Source of the DNA: Nocardia huaxiensis
Lineage (GTDB): Bacteria; Actinomycetota; Actinomycetes; Mycobacteriales; Mycobacteriaceae
Direction of reading: 5' to 3'
Assembly: GCF_013744875.1 (NCBI RefSeq)
Contig: NZ_CP059399.1
Location: 2,480,001 to 2,544,000, forward strand
DNA: 64,000 nt
Position numbers and translations under genes: made by a program. Under the pieces are notes generated by a model. It did not search any database. It worked only from the letters and a program-made list of their open reading frames with translations, and was not told the DNA's origin. This document shows, piece by piece, positions 37,412-46,532 of this stretch (the first letter of the stretch is position 1; each line of letters opens with the position of its first letter).

Positions 37412-38491
37412 GTGAGTCTCACCCTCGGAATCGTCGGCCTGCCCAACGTCGGAAAGTCGACGCTCTTCAATGCGCTGACCCGCAATGACGTCCTGGCGGC
37501 GAACTACCCGTTCGCGACCATCGAGCCGAACACCGGTGTCGTTCCGCTGCCCGATCCGAGGTTGGCCAAGCTCGCCGAGATCTTCGGCTCCGAGCGGCAG
37601 TTGCCTGCCGTGGTGACCTTCGTGGACATCGCGGGCATCGTGAAGGGCGCCTCGGAGGGTGAGGGCCTGGGCAACAAGTTCCTCGCCAATATTCGTGAGG
37701 CCGACGCCATCTGCCAGGTGGTGCGCGTGTTCGCCGATGACGATGTGGTGCACGTGGACGGCAGGGTCGATCCGCTCGCCGATATCGAGGTCATCGAGAC
37801 CGAGCTGATCCTGGCCGACATGCAGACCTTGGAGAAGGCGGTCGTCCGCCTCGACAAGGAAGCCCGCATGAAGAAGGACCGCAAGCCGGTCGCCGATGCC
37901 GCCAAGCAGGCACAGGAGATCCTCAACAGCGGCCGCACCCTCTTCGCCGCCCAGAAGGAGCTCGATGTCGAGCTGCTGAAGGAGCTTTCGCTCCTGACGA
38001 TCAAGCCCTTCCTCTACGTCTTCAACTCCGACGAAGCCGTCCTCACCGACGAGGCCAAGAAGGCCGAACTCAAGGCCGCGGTCGCCCCCGCCGACGCCGT
38101 CTTCCTGGACGCCAAGATCGAATCCGAACTCATCGAACTCGACGACGAGTCCGCCCTCGAGCTGCTCGAGTCCATCGGCCAGTCCGAGCCCGGCCTGCAC
38201 GCCCTGGCCCGCGCCGGCTTCCACACCCTCGGCCTGCAGACCTACCTCACCGCCGGCCCCAAAGAGGCCCGCGCCTGGACCATCCACCAGGGCGACACCG
38301 CCCCCAAGGCCGCCGGCGTCATCCACACCGACTTCGAACGCGGCTTCATCAAGGCCGAAATCGTCGCCTTCAACGACCTCGTCGAAGCCGGCTCCATGGC
38401 CGCCGCCAAGGCCGCCGGCAAGGTCCGCATGGAAGGCAAGGACTACGTCATGGCCGACGGCGACGTAGTCGAATTCCGTTTCAACGTCTGA
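37412..38491 (+). CDS. ychF: Redox-regulated ATPase YchF
   Basis: 359-residue Obg-family ATPase: G1 motif G-L-P-N-V-G-K-S-T-L-F-N-A-L, then D-I-A-G-I-V-K-G-A-S-E-G-E-G-L-G-N-K-F-L, and a C-terminal TGS domain. Binds ribosomes and prefers ATP. TAAACT lies 9 nt before GTG 37412. Corresponds to Rv1112 and ends the conserved segment. Confidence 0.97.
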   Translation: MSLTLGIVGLPNVGKSTLFNALTRNDVLAANYPFATIEPNTGVVPLPDPRLAKLAEIFGSERQLPAVVTFVDIAGIVKGASEGEGLGNKFLANIREADAICQVVRVFADDDVVHVDGRVDPLADIEVIETELILADMQTLEKAVVRLDKEARMKKDRKPVADAAKQAQEILNSGRTLFAAQKELDVELLKELSLLTIKPFLYVFNSDEAVLTDEAKKAELKAAVAPADAVFLDAKIESELIELDDESALELLESIGQSEPGLHALARAGFHTLGLQTYLTAGPKEARAWTIHQGDTAPKAAGVIHTDFERGFIKAEIVAFNDLVEAGSMAAAKAAGKVRMEGKDYVMADGDVVEFRFNV

Positions 38492-38503
38492 TCTTTCGGC
38501 CGG

Positions 38504-39295
38504 TCAGGGTTTGCGGGCCACGCCGCAGTAGCAGGAGACCTTGGCGTCGAAGGAGGGGGAGGCGTCGGTGGGTTCGGTGGGGCGCCAGCTGTGGGGTGGG
38601 ACTATGCCTGGGTCCAGGAGGGTCAGGCCGGTGAACCAGGTGACCACTTCGTCGCGGGTGCGGACCTGGGCGGGGAGGTCGCGGACGCGGTAGACGTCCT
38701 GGGCGCGTAGGACCGCGTCCGGGGCGAAATCGGCTGTGATGGTGCAGATCGTGAGGTAGGAGCCGGGGGCCAGGGCGTCGAGGTAGGTCGTGAGGAGCTC
38801 GGGGACGTCGGCTTCGACGAAGTGCAGGATGGCGATCATGCTCAATGCGACCGGTTGGCTCAGGTCGAGGAAGTCGCCGAGTTCCGGGGGTTTCAGGATT
38901 GAGTGCGGGTCGGTGACGTCGCCGTAGATGTAGGTTGTCGCGCCGAGGGAGGTGCCCGCCATCAGGGCGCGGGCGTGGGCCAGGACGACCGGATCGTTGT
39001 CGACGTAGACCACTCGCGCATCCGGGGCGACCTCCTGCGCGACCTGATGCAGGTTGGGTTCGGTGGGGATGCCGGTGCCGATGTCGAGGAACTGGCGAAT
39101 GCCCGATTCTGCCAGGAAGCGGGTGCTGCGCTGCATGAACTGCCGGTTGACCCGGGCGGCGGTCCGAATGTCGGGCCACGCCTTCAGGATTTCCTCCGCG
39201 GCCTGCCGATCGGCCTCGTAATTGTCTTTGCCGCCGAGGAAGTAGTCGTAGACACGGGAGGTGTGCGGCCGGCCCGCTAACAGGTCCCTGTCCAT
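38504..39295 (-). CDS. SAM-dependent methyltransferase, DUF574/SAV2177 family
   Basis: 263 residues. Contains the family hallmark R-V-Y-D-Y-F-L-G-G-K-D-N-Y and the SAM-binding D-I-G-T-G-I-P-T. Nocardia and Streptomyces carry many paralogues; substrates are unknown. Convergent with ychF and divergent from the amidohydrolase. Confidence 0.92.
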   Translation of the reverse strand: MDRDLLAGRPHTSRVYDYFLGGKDNYEADRQAAEEILKAWPDIRTAARVNRQFMQRSTRFLAESGIRQFLDIGTGIPTEPNLHQVAQEVAPDARVVYVDNDPVVLAHARALMAGTSLGATTYIYGDVTDPHSILKPPELGDFLDLSQPVALSMIAILHFVEADVPELLTTYLDALAPGSYLTICTITADFAPDAVLRAQDVYRVRDLPAQVRTRDEVVTWFTGLTLLDPGIVPPHSWRPTEPTDASPSFDAKVSCYCGVARKP

Positions 39296-39422
39296 CCCAT
39301 CACCGATTCGATCGTCTGAAACGTGTGCGAGTTATCGCACAGCCTAGTCCTTCGGCCCGCATCGCCGAGCGGGTTTCGGGCGTGGATGAAAACCGGGAAA
39401 GCGTCCTGTTTCGCGCCGCGCG

Positions 39423-40691
39423 GTGGATCATGTTGATGTGCCGCCGATCAACAGTCGCGTCGCCCACAACACCGCCGATCTCGCGGAACTGTACCGAGAC
39501 CTGCACGCCCATCCGGAACTCTCCTTCGCCGAACACCGCACCGCGGCGCTGGTCGCCCGGCGCGCGAAGGCGCTGGGCTACGAGGTCGCCGAGGGCATCG
39601 GCGGGACGGGAGTGGTCGCCCGGCTGGAGAACGGACCCGGCCCGCTGATCCTGCTGCGCGCGGACATGGACGCGCTGCCGGTCCGCGAACAGACCGGACT
39701 GCCCTACGCCTCGGTCGCTACCGATCCGGACAGCGGCCGGCCGCTCATGCACGCCTGCGGACACGATATGCACACGGTCTGCCTGCTGGGCACGCTCGGG
39801 CGGCTCGCGGCGGCCCGGGACCGATGGTCCGGCACCGTGCTGGGCGTGTTCCAGCCCGCCGAGGAGATCGGCGCCGGCGCGCAGGCCATGGTGGACGACG
39901 GGTTGTTCGAGCGTTTCGGAAAGCCGGAAATCGTTCTGGCACAGCATGTTCTGCCGATCCCCGTGGGCACCGTGGCAACCCGCGCGGGCGCGATCCTCTC
40001 GGCCAACGACAGTTTGCTCATCACCCTGCACGGCCGTGGCGGGCACGGCTCGCGGCCCGAGACGACGGTCGATCCGATCGTGCTGGCCGCCGCCACCGTC
40101 CTGCGCTTGCAGACCATCGTGTCCCGCGAGATCGCCGCCACGGATCAGGTGGTCGTCACGGTGGGCACGCTGCACGCGGGCACGAAGGAGAACATCATCG
40201 CCGACGAGGCTCGGCTGGGCCTGAGCATCCGCACGTATTCGGACGAGCTACGCGTCCGGGTGCTCGAAGCGGTGCGGCGGATCGTGCGCGCGGAGGCCGA
40301 GGCCGCGGGCGCGGACCGGGCGCCGACCATCGAGTACCTGACCCGGCTGCCCGTCACCGTGAACGATGCTGTCGCCCTGGGCAAGACCCGCGCCGCGCTG
40401 TGTGCCGCGCTCGGCTCCGAGCGGGTGCGGGAGATGGGAGCCTTCCCCGCCAGCGAGGATGTCGGTGTGCTGGCCGAAGCCGCCGGTGCGCCGCTGTCGT
40501 TCTGGTTCTTCGGTGGCGCGGATCCGGTGAAAGTCGCGGCGGCACAACAGCGGGGGACCGTCGACCACGACATTCCGATGAATCACTCGCCCTATTTCGC
40601 GCCGCTCGCGGAGCCCACCATCGGATGCGGAGTCACCGCCTTCACCGCGGCGGCCATGGCCTGGCTCGATGCCGGCGATACCGCGATGTGA
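39423..40691 (+). CDS. M20 family amidohydrolase
   Basis: 422-residue metallopeptidase-like hydrolase of the HipO/AmaA/IAL type. Visible metal-site motifs: R-A-D-M-D-A-L-P, H-A-C-G-H-D-M-H, P-A-E-E, and the dimerisation G-R-G-G-H-G-S. It hydrolyses N-acyl amino acids or similar amides. Start GTG 39423; GTG 39438 is equally possible, since neither has a ribosome site. It lies directly before the GNAT-ThiF gene but is separated by a terminator-like hairpin. Confidence 0.88.
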   Translation: MDHVDVPPINSRVAHNTADLAELYRDLHAHPELSFAEHRTAALVARRAKALGYEVAEGIGGTGVVARLENGPGPLILLRADMDALPVREQTGLPYASVATDPDSGRPLMHACGHDMHTVCLLGTLGRLAAARDRWSGTVLGVFQPAEEIGAGAQAMVDDGLFERFGKPEIVLAQHVLPIPVGTVATRAGAILSANDSLLITLHGRGGHGSRPETTVDPIVLAAATVLRLQTIVSREIAATDQVVVTVGTLHAGTKENIIADEARLGLSIRTYSDELRVRVLEAVRRIVRAEAEAAGADRAPTIEYLTRLPVTVNDAVALGKTRAALCAALGSERVREMGAFPASEDVGVLAEAAGAPLSFWFFGGADPVKVAAAQQRGTVDHDIPMNHSPYFAPLAEPTIGCGVTAFTAAAMAWLDAGDTAM

Positions 40692-40733
40692 CAGCCTCCG
40701 ACGGTATTCGGCCAATTTCGCGCCGCATGGATA

Positions 40734-40759
40734 GCTAACTTTTAGCAAGTTAGCCTTTT
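40734..40759 (+). terminator. Intrinsic terminator before the GNAT-ThiF gene
   Basis: GCTAACTT (40734-40741), loop TTAGC, AAGTTAGC (40747-40754), then CTTTT. Good rho-independent shape in an otherwise AT-rich spacer (40692-40908), 43 nt after the amidohydrolase stop. Confidence 0.65.
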
Positions 40760-40908
40760 GTCCGTTTCCTCCTACTCTTTTGGGCCAGGAACTTCGTTAT
40801 TCGGCACGGGTTCTGGGCCGATCACGCCGCGCCGTAGATGTGTGTCGCGCCAACATATTCCGGCTCGAGCTAACATCTAGCTACCCATCCTCGGAAAGGA
40901 CCTCTGCC

Positions 40909-42774
40909 GTGTCGGCGTCTACTATCCGCAACCGCGATCATGATGTGCCATGGCATGTTTCAGCGTTTCGGATACCGCGGAACGGCACCGATCACGCCGA
41001 GCAGGTGCGCCGAGTGCGCGAACTGCGGGCCCGCATCCTGTACGACCACGGCAGGCGGCCGGAGTTCCGCGAGGCCGGCGGCTCCCATGTCGACGATCAG
41101 GAATTGGATTACGGCGCATGGCATTTCATTGCCCGCCTGCATCCCGGAGGTCCGGTGCTGGGCTATATCCGCCTGTCCACCCCGGAGACCGGTGAGCTGT
41201 TCCAGTCCCGCGCGCACCTGGGCGAACGGCGATACCGGGAATTGCTCGCGGCCGAAGGCGTCGGAGTCGACAGCACCTACGAGCACAGCCGGCTGGTGGT
41301 CGAGCATCGGGCTCGCAAACTCGGACTGGGCGTGTACCTGAACGCGCTCGCGATCGGCGCGGCACACCATCTCGGGGCCAGGCTCATGATCGGCACGTCG
41401 GGCACGAAGGACGGCCAGGACCTGTTCCACGGCCGGTTCGGATTCCATCCGGTCCCCGGAACCCGTTGCTACGTCGAGCGATACACCGAAGACGTGGTGA
41501 TCCTGCTGCATCGGACCGCCGACGGCGCCGGCGAATACACCGGCCTCGTGGCTGCCCTGCGCGACCGATTCCCGGCCCTCGCGGACGGCGGCCCCGCCGC
41601 ATGGACGGCGGCCGTGCCCGAAAACCCGCCCGCCCCAGTAGCTCTCGCCTCGTCCGGCGCCCCGGATCGCGACGTCTGGCAGCCGGTGCTGCTCGAGCCC
41701 GCCCATGCCGCCGACTACGCGGCACTGACCGCGCTGCTCGAATCGGATCAGGTCACCGAGGTGTGCGACACCATGGACAGTCAACTGGCGGAGTTGATCT
41801 GCTGCCGCGAACCCCAGCACCGGTACACCGGTGCGGACCTCGAGCGGAAGATCCGGGAACAGCTGGCCGGCGTCGAGCCGTGGGCCTACGGCAGCTGGTT
41901 CTGGTACCCGTGGTCGGGCCGGCTGGTTCACGTGCTGCCGCGCGAGGAGTTCCGGCTCGTCCGCGCCGACCGCAACCGGCCGAAACTCCAACGCCCCCAG
42001 CAGCGTTCGCTGCGTGAGCACCGCATCGGGATCATCGGCCTGTCCGTCGGCAACAGCGCCGCCGTCACCCTGGCGCTCGAAGGCGTCGGCGGCGCCTTCC
42101 GGCTCGCCGATTTCGACGACCTGAGCCTGTCGAACATGAACCGGCTCCGCGCGGGCGTCCATCACGTCGGCCTCGGCAAGGCGGTGCTGTGCGCGCGCCA
42201 GATGTACGAGATCGACCCCTATCTGGACATCGAGATCATCACGACCGGGCTCACCGACGACAGCCTGGCCGAGTTCTTCCACGGTGACGGAACGCCGATC
42301 GATCTGCTGGTCGAAGAATGCGACACCCCCTACATCAAGGTCGCGGCCCGGGAACACGCACGCGCACTGGGCATTCCGGTGATCATGGACTGCAACGATC
42401 GCGGCATGCTGGACATCGAGCGCTTCGACCTCGAACCCGATCGGCCGCTGCTGCACGGACGGCTCGGCGACCTGCGCGCCGACGATCTGCGCGAGCTCAG
42501 CGACCAGGCCAAGGCCGAACTCATTCTCGCCATGGTCGACGCCGACCGGATCAGCCCCGAGCTCGCCGCCTCCTTCGGCGAGATCGGGCGGACGCTCAGC
42601 AGCTGGCCGCAGCTGGCCTCCGATGTGGCGCTCGGCGGGGCCCTCGTCACCGCGGCCGCGCGCCGCATCCTGCTCGGAATCCCTTGTGACTCCGGACGCT
42701 TCTACGTGGACCTCGATCAGCTGATCAGCCCCGAGTACAACACCGCCGGCACGCACGACGGAATCCGCGCATGA
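40909..42774 (+). CDS. GNAT/acyl-homoserine-lactone-synthase-like - ThiF/E1-like fusion protein
   Basis: 621 residues in two recognisable parts. Residues 15-215 resemble a GNAT fold of the autoinducer-synthase type (R-V-R-E-L-R-A-R-I-L-Y, Y-E-H-S-R-L-V-V, then K-L-G-L-G-V-Y-L-N-A). Residues 365-600 are a ThiF/MoeB/E1 adenylating domain: nucleotide-binding G-L-S-V-G-N-S (377-383), D-F-D-D-L-S-L-S-N-M-N-R (SN-x-NR at 408-412), G-L-G-K-A and D-C-N-D-R-G-M. I see no CxxC zinc pair. GTG 40909 has GGAAAGGA 8 nt upstream. Overlaps the ketoacyl synthase gene by 4 nt. Related ThiF fusions (MoeY-like) exist in mycobacteria; function unknown. Confidence 0.8.
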   Translation: MSASTIRNRDHDVPWHVSAFRIPRNGTDHAEQVRRVRELRARILYDHGRRPEFREAGGSHVDDQELDYGAWHFIARLHPGGPVLGYIRLSTPETGELFQSRAHLGERRYRELLAAEGVGVDSTYEHSRLVVEHRARKLGLGVYLNALAIGAAHHLGARLMIGTSGTKDGQDLFHGRFGFHPVPGTRCYVERYTEDVVILLHRTADGAGEYTGLVAALRDRFPALADGGPAAWTAAVPENPPAPVALASSGAPDRDVWQPVLLEPAHAADYAALTALLESDQVTEVCDTMDSQLAELICCREPQHRYTGADLERKIREQLAGVEPWAYGSWFWYPWSGRLVHVLPREEFRLVRADRNRPKLQRPQQRSLREHRIGIIGLSVGNSAAVTLALEGVGGAFRLADFDDLSLSNMNRLRAGVHHVGLGKAVLCARQMYEIDPYLDIEIITTGLTDDSLAEFFHGDGTPIDLLVEECDTPYIKVAAREHARALGIPVIMDCNDRGMLDIERFDLEPDRPLLHGRLGDLRADDLRELSDQAKAELILAMVDADRISPELAASFGEIGRTLSSWPQLASDVALGGALVTAAARRILLGIPCDSGRFYVDLDQLISPEYNTAGTHDGIRA

Positions 42775-43829
42775 GCGCCGCGTGCCCGGCGGTCGAGCAG
42801 CCGCTCGCCGCGTCCGTCCGCTCGCCGCTCGCCCGCCCGCTACCGGTGACGGTGTCGGGCTCGAGTGTTCACCTTCCCTCCACCATCATCACCAACGCGG
42901 AACTCACCAGGACGCTGGACACATCGGCCGAGTGGATCGTCAGCCGCACCGGAATTCGCGAAAGGCGGCGGCTGCCAGCGGAACTCGCGGTGTCGGACAT
43001 GTGCGTCGCCGCGGCCCCGCCGGCCCTCGCCGACGCCGGGATATCGCCCGGCGAACTCGATGCCGTCATCGTCGCCACCTACACCTACGACCAGCCCCTG
43101 CCCTCGACCGCACTGATGGTCAAGGAACGGATCGGCGCGCATCGCGCGCTGCCGATCGACATCACCCAGGCCGCATGCGCGAACGGATTGCAGGCGATCC
43201 TGCTGGCCGCCCACCTGCTACAGGTCTCGGCACACGCGGTGCTGGTCATCGCGGCCGATTGCGCGTCCCGGGTCACCGATCCGCGCAACCGCACCACCGG
43301 TGTCTTCTTCGGTGACGCGGCGGGCGCCGTCGTGCTCACCCGCACCGAGACCCCCGACGCCGGAATCCTGTCCTGGGACTTCGGATCTCAGCTGTCGCAC
43401 AGTGTGGAGATCCGGGCCGGCGGATCCCGCCTGCCCACCAGCGATCGGACCGTGGCCGACCGTGAGCACTTTCTCCGGATGGACGGCCGGGCGGTGTGGG
43501 AGACGGCCACCAGCCGGCTGCCGCACAGCATTCGCACCGCCGCCGACCGGGCCGGGCTCGCCGTCACCGAGATCGACCACTTCTTCCTGCACCAGGCCAA
43601 TCTCAATATCCTCACCGCCGCCATGACCGAACTCGGGGTGCCGATGCAGCGGGCTCCGATCACCCTGGACACGCTCGGAAATACCGGCTCCGCAGGCGTT
43701 TTCACCGCTCTGCACCGAGCGCGCGCCGAGCGCCGCATCCACCCCGGAGACACCTTCCTGCTCTCCGCCATCGGGGCTGGATTCCAATGGGGGACAATCT
43801 GTTTTCGTCAGGGGAGCAATTCGATGTAG
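42771..43829 (+). CDS. 3-oxoacyl-ACP synthase III-like protein (KAS III)
   Basis: 352-residue thiolase-fold enzyme. The Cys-His-Asn triad is complete: Cys136 in Q-A-A-C-A-N-G, His274 in F-L-H-Q-A-N-L-N, Asn304 in L-G-N-T-G-S-A-G. Family members condense acyl-CoA with malonyl-ACP or transfer acyl groups in secondary metabolism. A 25-residue N-terminal extension precedes the core. ATGA overlap with the GNAT-ThiF gene shows a coupled two-gene unit. Its 3' end overlaps rph by 22 nt, antiparallel. Confidence 0.9.
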   Translation: MSAACPAVEQPLAASVRSPLARPLPVTVSGSSVHLPSTIITNAELTRTLDTSAEWIVSRTGIRERRRLPAELAVSDMCVAAAPPALADAGISPGELDAVIVATYTYDQPLPSTALMVKERIGAHRALPIDITQAACANGLQAILLAAHLLQVSAHAVLVIAADCASRVTDPRNRTTGVFFGDAAGAVVLTRTETPDAGILSWDFGSQLSHSVEIRAGGSRLPTSDRTVADREHFLRMDGRAVWETATSRLPHSIRTAADRAGLAVTEIDHFFLHQANLNILTAAMTELGVPMQRAPITLDTLGNTGSAGVFTALHRARAERRIHPGDTFLLSAIGAGFQWGTICFRQGSNSM

Positions 43830-46420
43830 CCGTCGGTGCCGTTCACTCGGATCTGCTGACCGTCGCGGATCAGGGTGGTGGCGTGTTCCACGCCCACGAC
43901 GGCGGGAAGGCCGTATTCGCGGGCTATCACCGCGCCGTGCGTCATGAGGCCGCCGACTTCGGTGACCAGACCCTTGATTGCCACGAAGAGCGGGGTCCAG
44001 CTGGGGTCGGTGTAGGCGGTGACGAGGATGTCGCCGGGGGCGAGGTCGGCTCGGGCGATGTCGGAGATCACCCGGGCCCGGCCCTCGATGGCGCCGGCGG
44101 AGACGGGCATCCCGGGGAGGGCTCCGGCGGGGAGATCCGCGCGGCGGTAGGCGCCGGTCAGGGCTTGGCCATCGGACGTGAGAACCCTTGGTGCGGTGAG
44201 GGATTGGTAGGACCGGAAGGCCGTCTTCCGGTCCTCGATCAGGGCTGTGTCCGCTTGCCGGGCGCGGACCACCTCGTGCAACTCGTCGAATTTCAGATAG
44301 AAGATGTCTTCGGGGTCGCGAATTACGTTGGCCCGCACCAGGCGGTCGGCCTCGCGCAGGAGGGCCTGCTTGTAGATGAAGTAGCGGGTGACCATGCGGT
44401 ACTTGGGGTATTCGCGGTAGCCGGAGAAGGTGCGGACGCGGTCGATCATGCGGGCGGTGTCGGCGGCCTTGCGGTCGCCGTCCGGAAGGCCCCGGAGGCG
44501 TTGCAGGAGACGGTCTCTGGTTTCCTCGGCCGTGCGCAGGCCGTAGTCGAAGAGCTTCCTGGCCGCACCGGGGGCGAAGTGGTCGACATTCCCGAGGATG
44601 GTCGGGACGAGGGTGGCGGGCCGCTCGGCCCAGCGGGGGCGGGTGATGTCGATTTCGCCGGCGCAGCGCATGCCGTACCTGTCGAGGAAGTCCTCGATCG
44701 CAGCACGCGCCTCGGGGCCGCCGCCCGGTGTGGCGGCCAGGTCGTTCAGGAAATCGCCTGGGGGCGTGTCCTCCTCGGCCTGCCGGAGGTAGGCGACGAC
44801 CTCGGGATGCGGGCGGATCACATCGGCGACATCCAGAAGCGCCAAGCCCATTTCGGAGGTGACATTGCCGGGCACCGATTGGGTGAGGGCGTCGGCGGCG
44901 TTCTTCTCGCCCAGCCATTCCCACAGGTGGGTGTTGAGCCATTCCGCGGCATCGATGGCGGCATTGATCACCTGTAAACCCTTCGGGGTGAACAGGACTC
45001 GCTGAAGTTCCGCGATATCGGACCGGATGAAGTCGAGCAGGGCGGAGCCGGACTCGGACCGGATGTCGTGCTCGAGCCTGGCGAGTGAGTTCTCGCTGTC
45101 GGCGATCAGCTCGGCGACGATCGCGGGATCGGTGTCGATCTGCTCGGGGGCGGGGCGGAGCGCCGCGGGCGCGGCGGCGGGGGAATCATCCTGCGGCACT
45201 TCGGGAATGAAGCCGCGGTCGATCACGGTCCGCAGGGCATCGCCGATGAGGGGGTCGGATTTTCCGAGGCCCTCGACCAGGCGAGTGCGTGTCGCCGGGG
45301 ACGACAGCATGGTGGTGACATCGACGAACAGGCGGCCGCCCGCATCGCGCATGGGTCCGCGGCTGGTGAGCTGCCACAGCGAAATCCCCAGCGGTTTCAT
45401 GGCATCGGTCATCATCTGCTGATGGCCGACCGAGACGTAGACGTGGTTGCCGGTGTCGGCGGCTTCGGGGATCGGGAACAGCGTCGTGATGGGGCGGCTC
45501 TGCACGATGCGGAAATCGTCGCCGTCGAGGCACCATTCGACATCCTGCGGGCTGCCGAAATGCGCTTCGATACGACGGCCCAGCTCGGCGAGGCGGAGCA
45601 CTTCGGCATCGGCGAGCACCGGTTCGTCGCGGCGGTCCGGGGCGATCTCGCGCACCTCGGTTCCCCCCGTCGGCGCCGGTTCGACGGCGAGCTTCTTGGT
45701 GGCGATCGTGCGGCCGGTGATGGCGCCGTCGCGGACCTGGTAGACGTCGGCGTTCACGAGACCGGAGACCAGGGCCTCGCCGAGACCGAACCCGGCATCA
45801 ATGGAAACCACCGTGCGGTCGGAGGTCACGGGATCGGCGGTGACCAGGATGCCCGCGGCCCGCGGGAAGACCATCCGCTGCACCACCACCGCCATGCGAA
45901 TCGCCCTGTGCTCGAAGCCGTTTCGCAGCCGATAGGTGACCGCGCGCTCGGTGAACAGCGAACCCCAGCACCGCCTGACATGCTCGAGCACCGCCTCCGG
46001 CCCCACCACGTTCAGATAGCTGTCCTGCTGGCCGGCGAAGGACGCGGTCGGCAGATCCTCCGCCGTCGCACTGGACCGGACCGCGTAGGCCCCGTCCGCC
46101 CCGAGCTCGGTGTGCGCGCCGAGGATTTCCGCCGCCACCTCGCCCGGAATGGGGAGCGCTTCGATCGCCTGCCGAATCTCCGCACTCAGCAGGCGGACCG
46201 CCTCCTGATCGTCCGCGTTCACCGCTGCCAGTCGGTCGAGCAGGCTCTCGATCGCCGGCACACCCGCCACCGCCCGGCCGAAAGCCTCCGTCGTCACACA
46301 GAACCCGTCCGGCACCGCCACACCCTCGATCCGCGACAGCTCACCGAGGTTCGCCCCCTTGCCGCCCACCACCGCGATCTGCGTCCGATCGATCTCCCCG
46401 AACCTCAGCACAAAGGCCAT
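43808..46420 (-). CDS. rph: Rifamycin-inactivating phosphotransferase
   Basis: 870 residues with the three-domain order of Rph: ATP-grasp N-terminus (G-G-K-G-A-N-L-G-E-L, A-V-R-S-S-A-T-A-E-D, S-F-A-G-Q-Q-D-S), rifamycin-binding middle region, and a PEP-synthase-like swivelling His domain G-G-L-M-T-H-G-A-V-I-A-R-E-Y-G-L-P with His at residue 828. Rph transfers the beta-phosphate of ATP to rifampicin's ansa chain. Length and the His position match known Rph better than pyruvate,phosphate dikinase. ATG 46420 has GAGGAG 7 nt upstream. Confidence 0.92.
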   Translation of the reverse strand: MAFVLRFGEIDRTQIAVVGGKGANLGELSRIEGVAVPDGFCVTTEAFGRAVAGVPAIESLLDRLAAVNADDQEAVRLLSAEIRQAIEALPIPGEVAAEILGAHTELGADGAYAVRSSATAEDLPTASFAGQQDSYLNVVGPEAVLEHVRRCWGSLFTERAVTYRLRNGFEHRAIRMAVVVQRMVFPRAAGILVTADPVTSDRTVVSIDAGFGLGEALVSGLVNADVYQVRDGAITGRTIATKKLAVEPAPTGGTEVREIAPDRRDEPVLADAEVLRLAELGRRIEAHFGSPQDVEWCLDGDDFRIVQSRPITTLFPIPEAADTGNHVYVSVGHQQMMTDAMKPLGISLWQLTSRGPMRDAGGRLFVDVTTMLSSPATRTRLVEGLGKSDPLIGDALRTVIDRGFIPEVPQDDSPAAAPAALRPAPEQIDTDPAIVAELIADSENSLARLEHDIRSESGSALLDFIRSDIAELQRVLFTPKGLQVINAAIDAAEWLNTHLWEWLGEKNAADALTQSVPGNVTSEMGLALLDVADVIRPHPEVVAYLRQAEEDTPPGDFLNDLAATPGGGPEARAAIEDFLDRYGMRCAGEIDITRPRWAERPATLVPTILGNVDHFAPGAARKLFDYGLRTAEETRDRLLQRLRGLPDGDRKAADTARMIDRVRTFSGYREYPKYRMVTRYFIYKQALLREADRLVRANVIRDPEDIFYLKFDELHEVVRARQADTALIEDRKTAFRSYQSLTAPRVLTSDGQALTGAYRRADLPAGALPGMPVSAGAIEGRARVISDIARADLAPGDILVTAYTDPSWTPLFVAIKGLVTEVGGLMTHGAVIAREYGLPAVVGVEHATTLIRDGQQIRVNGTDGYIELLP

Positions 46421-46532
46421 CCCGCTACTCCTCACCTGGGGGTTTCGGCATTTCGCGAGCGATTATGAACCACATTCCGCGCCCTCATGAGGACCCGGAA
46501 TCCGGTATACAGTGGAAAGGGGAGGGGTTCGA

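Noticed and set aside
40734..40759. AGTTAGCC-containing hairpin as an IdeR box
   Set aside because: The dyad spacing does not fit the 19-bp consensus; a terminator (stem, loop, CTTTT) explains it better.
43808..46420. Phosphoenolpyruvate synthase or pyruvate,phosphate dikinase
   Set aside because: Length and ATP-grasp, middle, then C-terminal His-domain order fit Rph; PEP synthases have the His domain in the middle and a PEP barrel at the end.
46421..46532. Rifamycin-associated element upstream of rph
   Set aside because: I could not match the known RAE inverted repeat; only an unrelated 10-bp palindrome is present.
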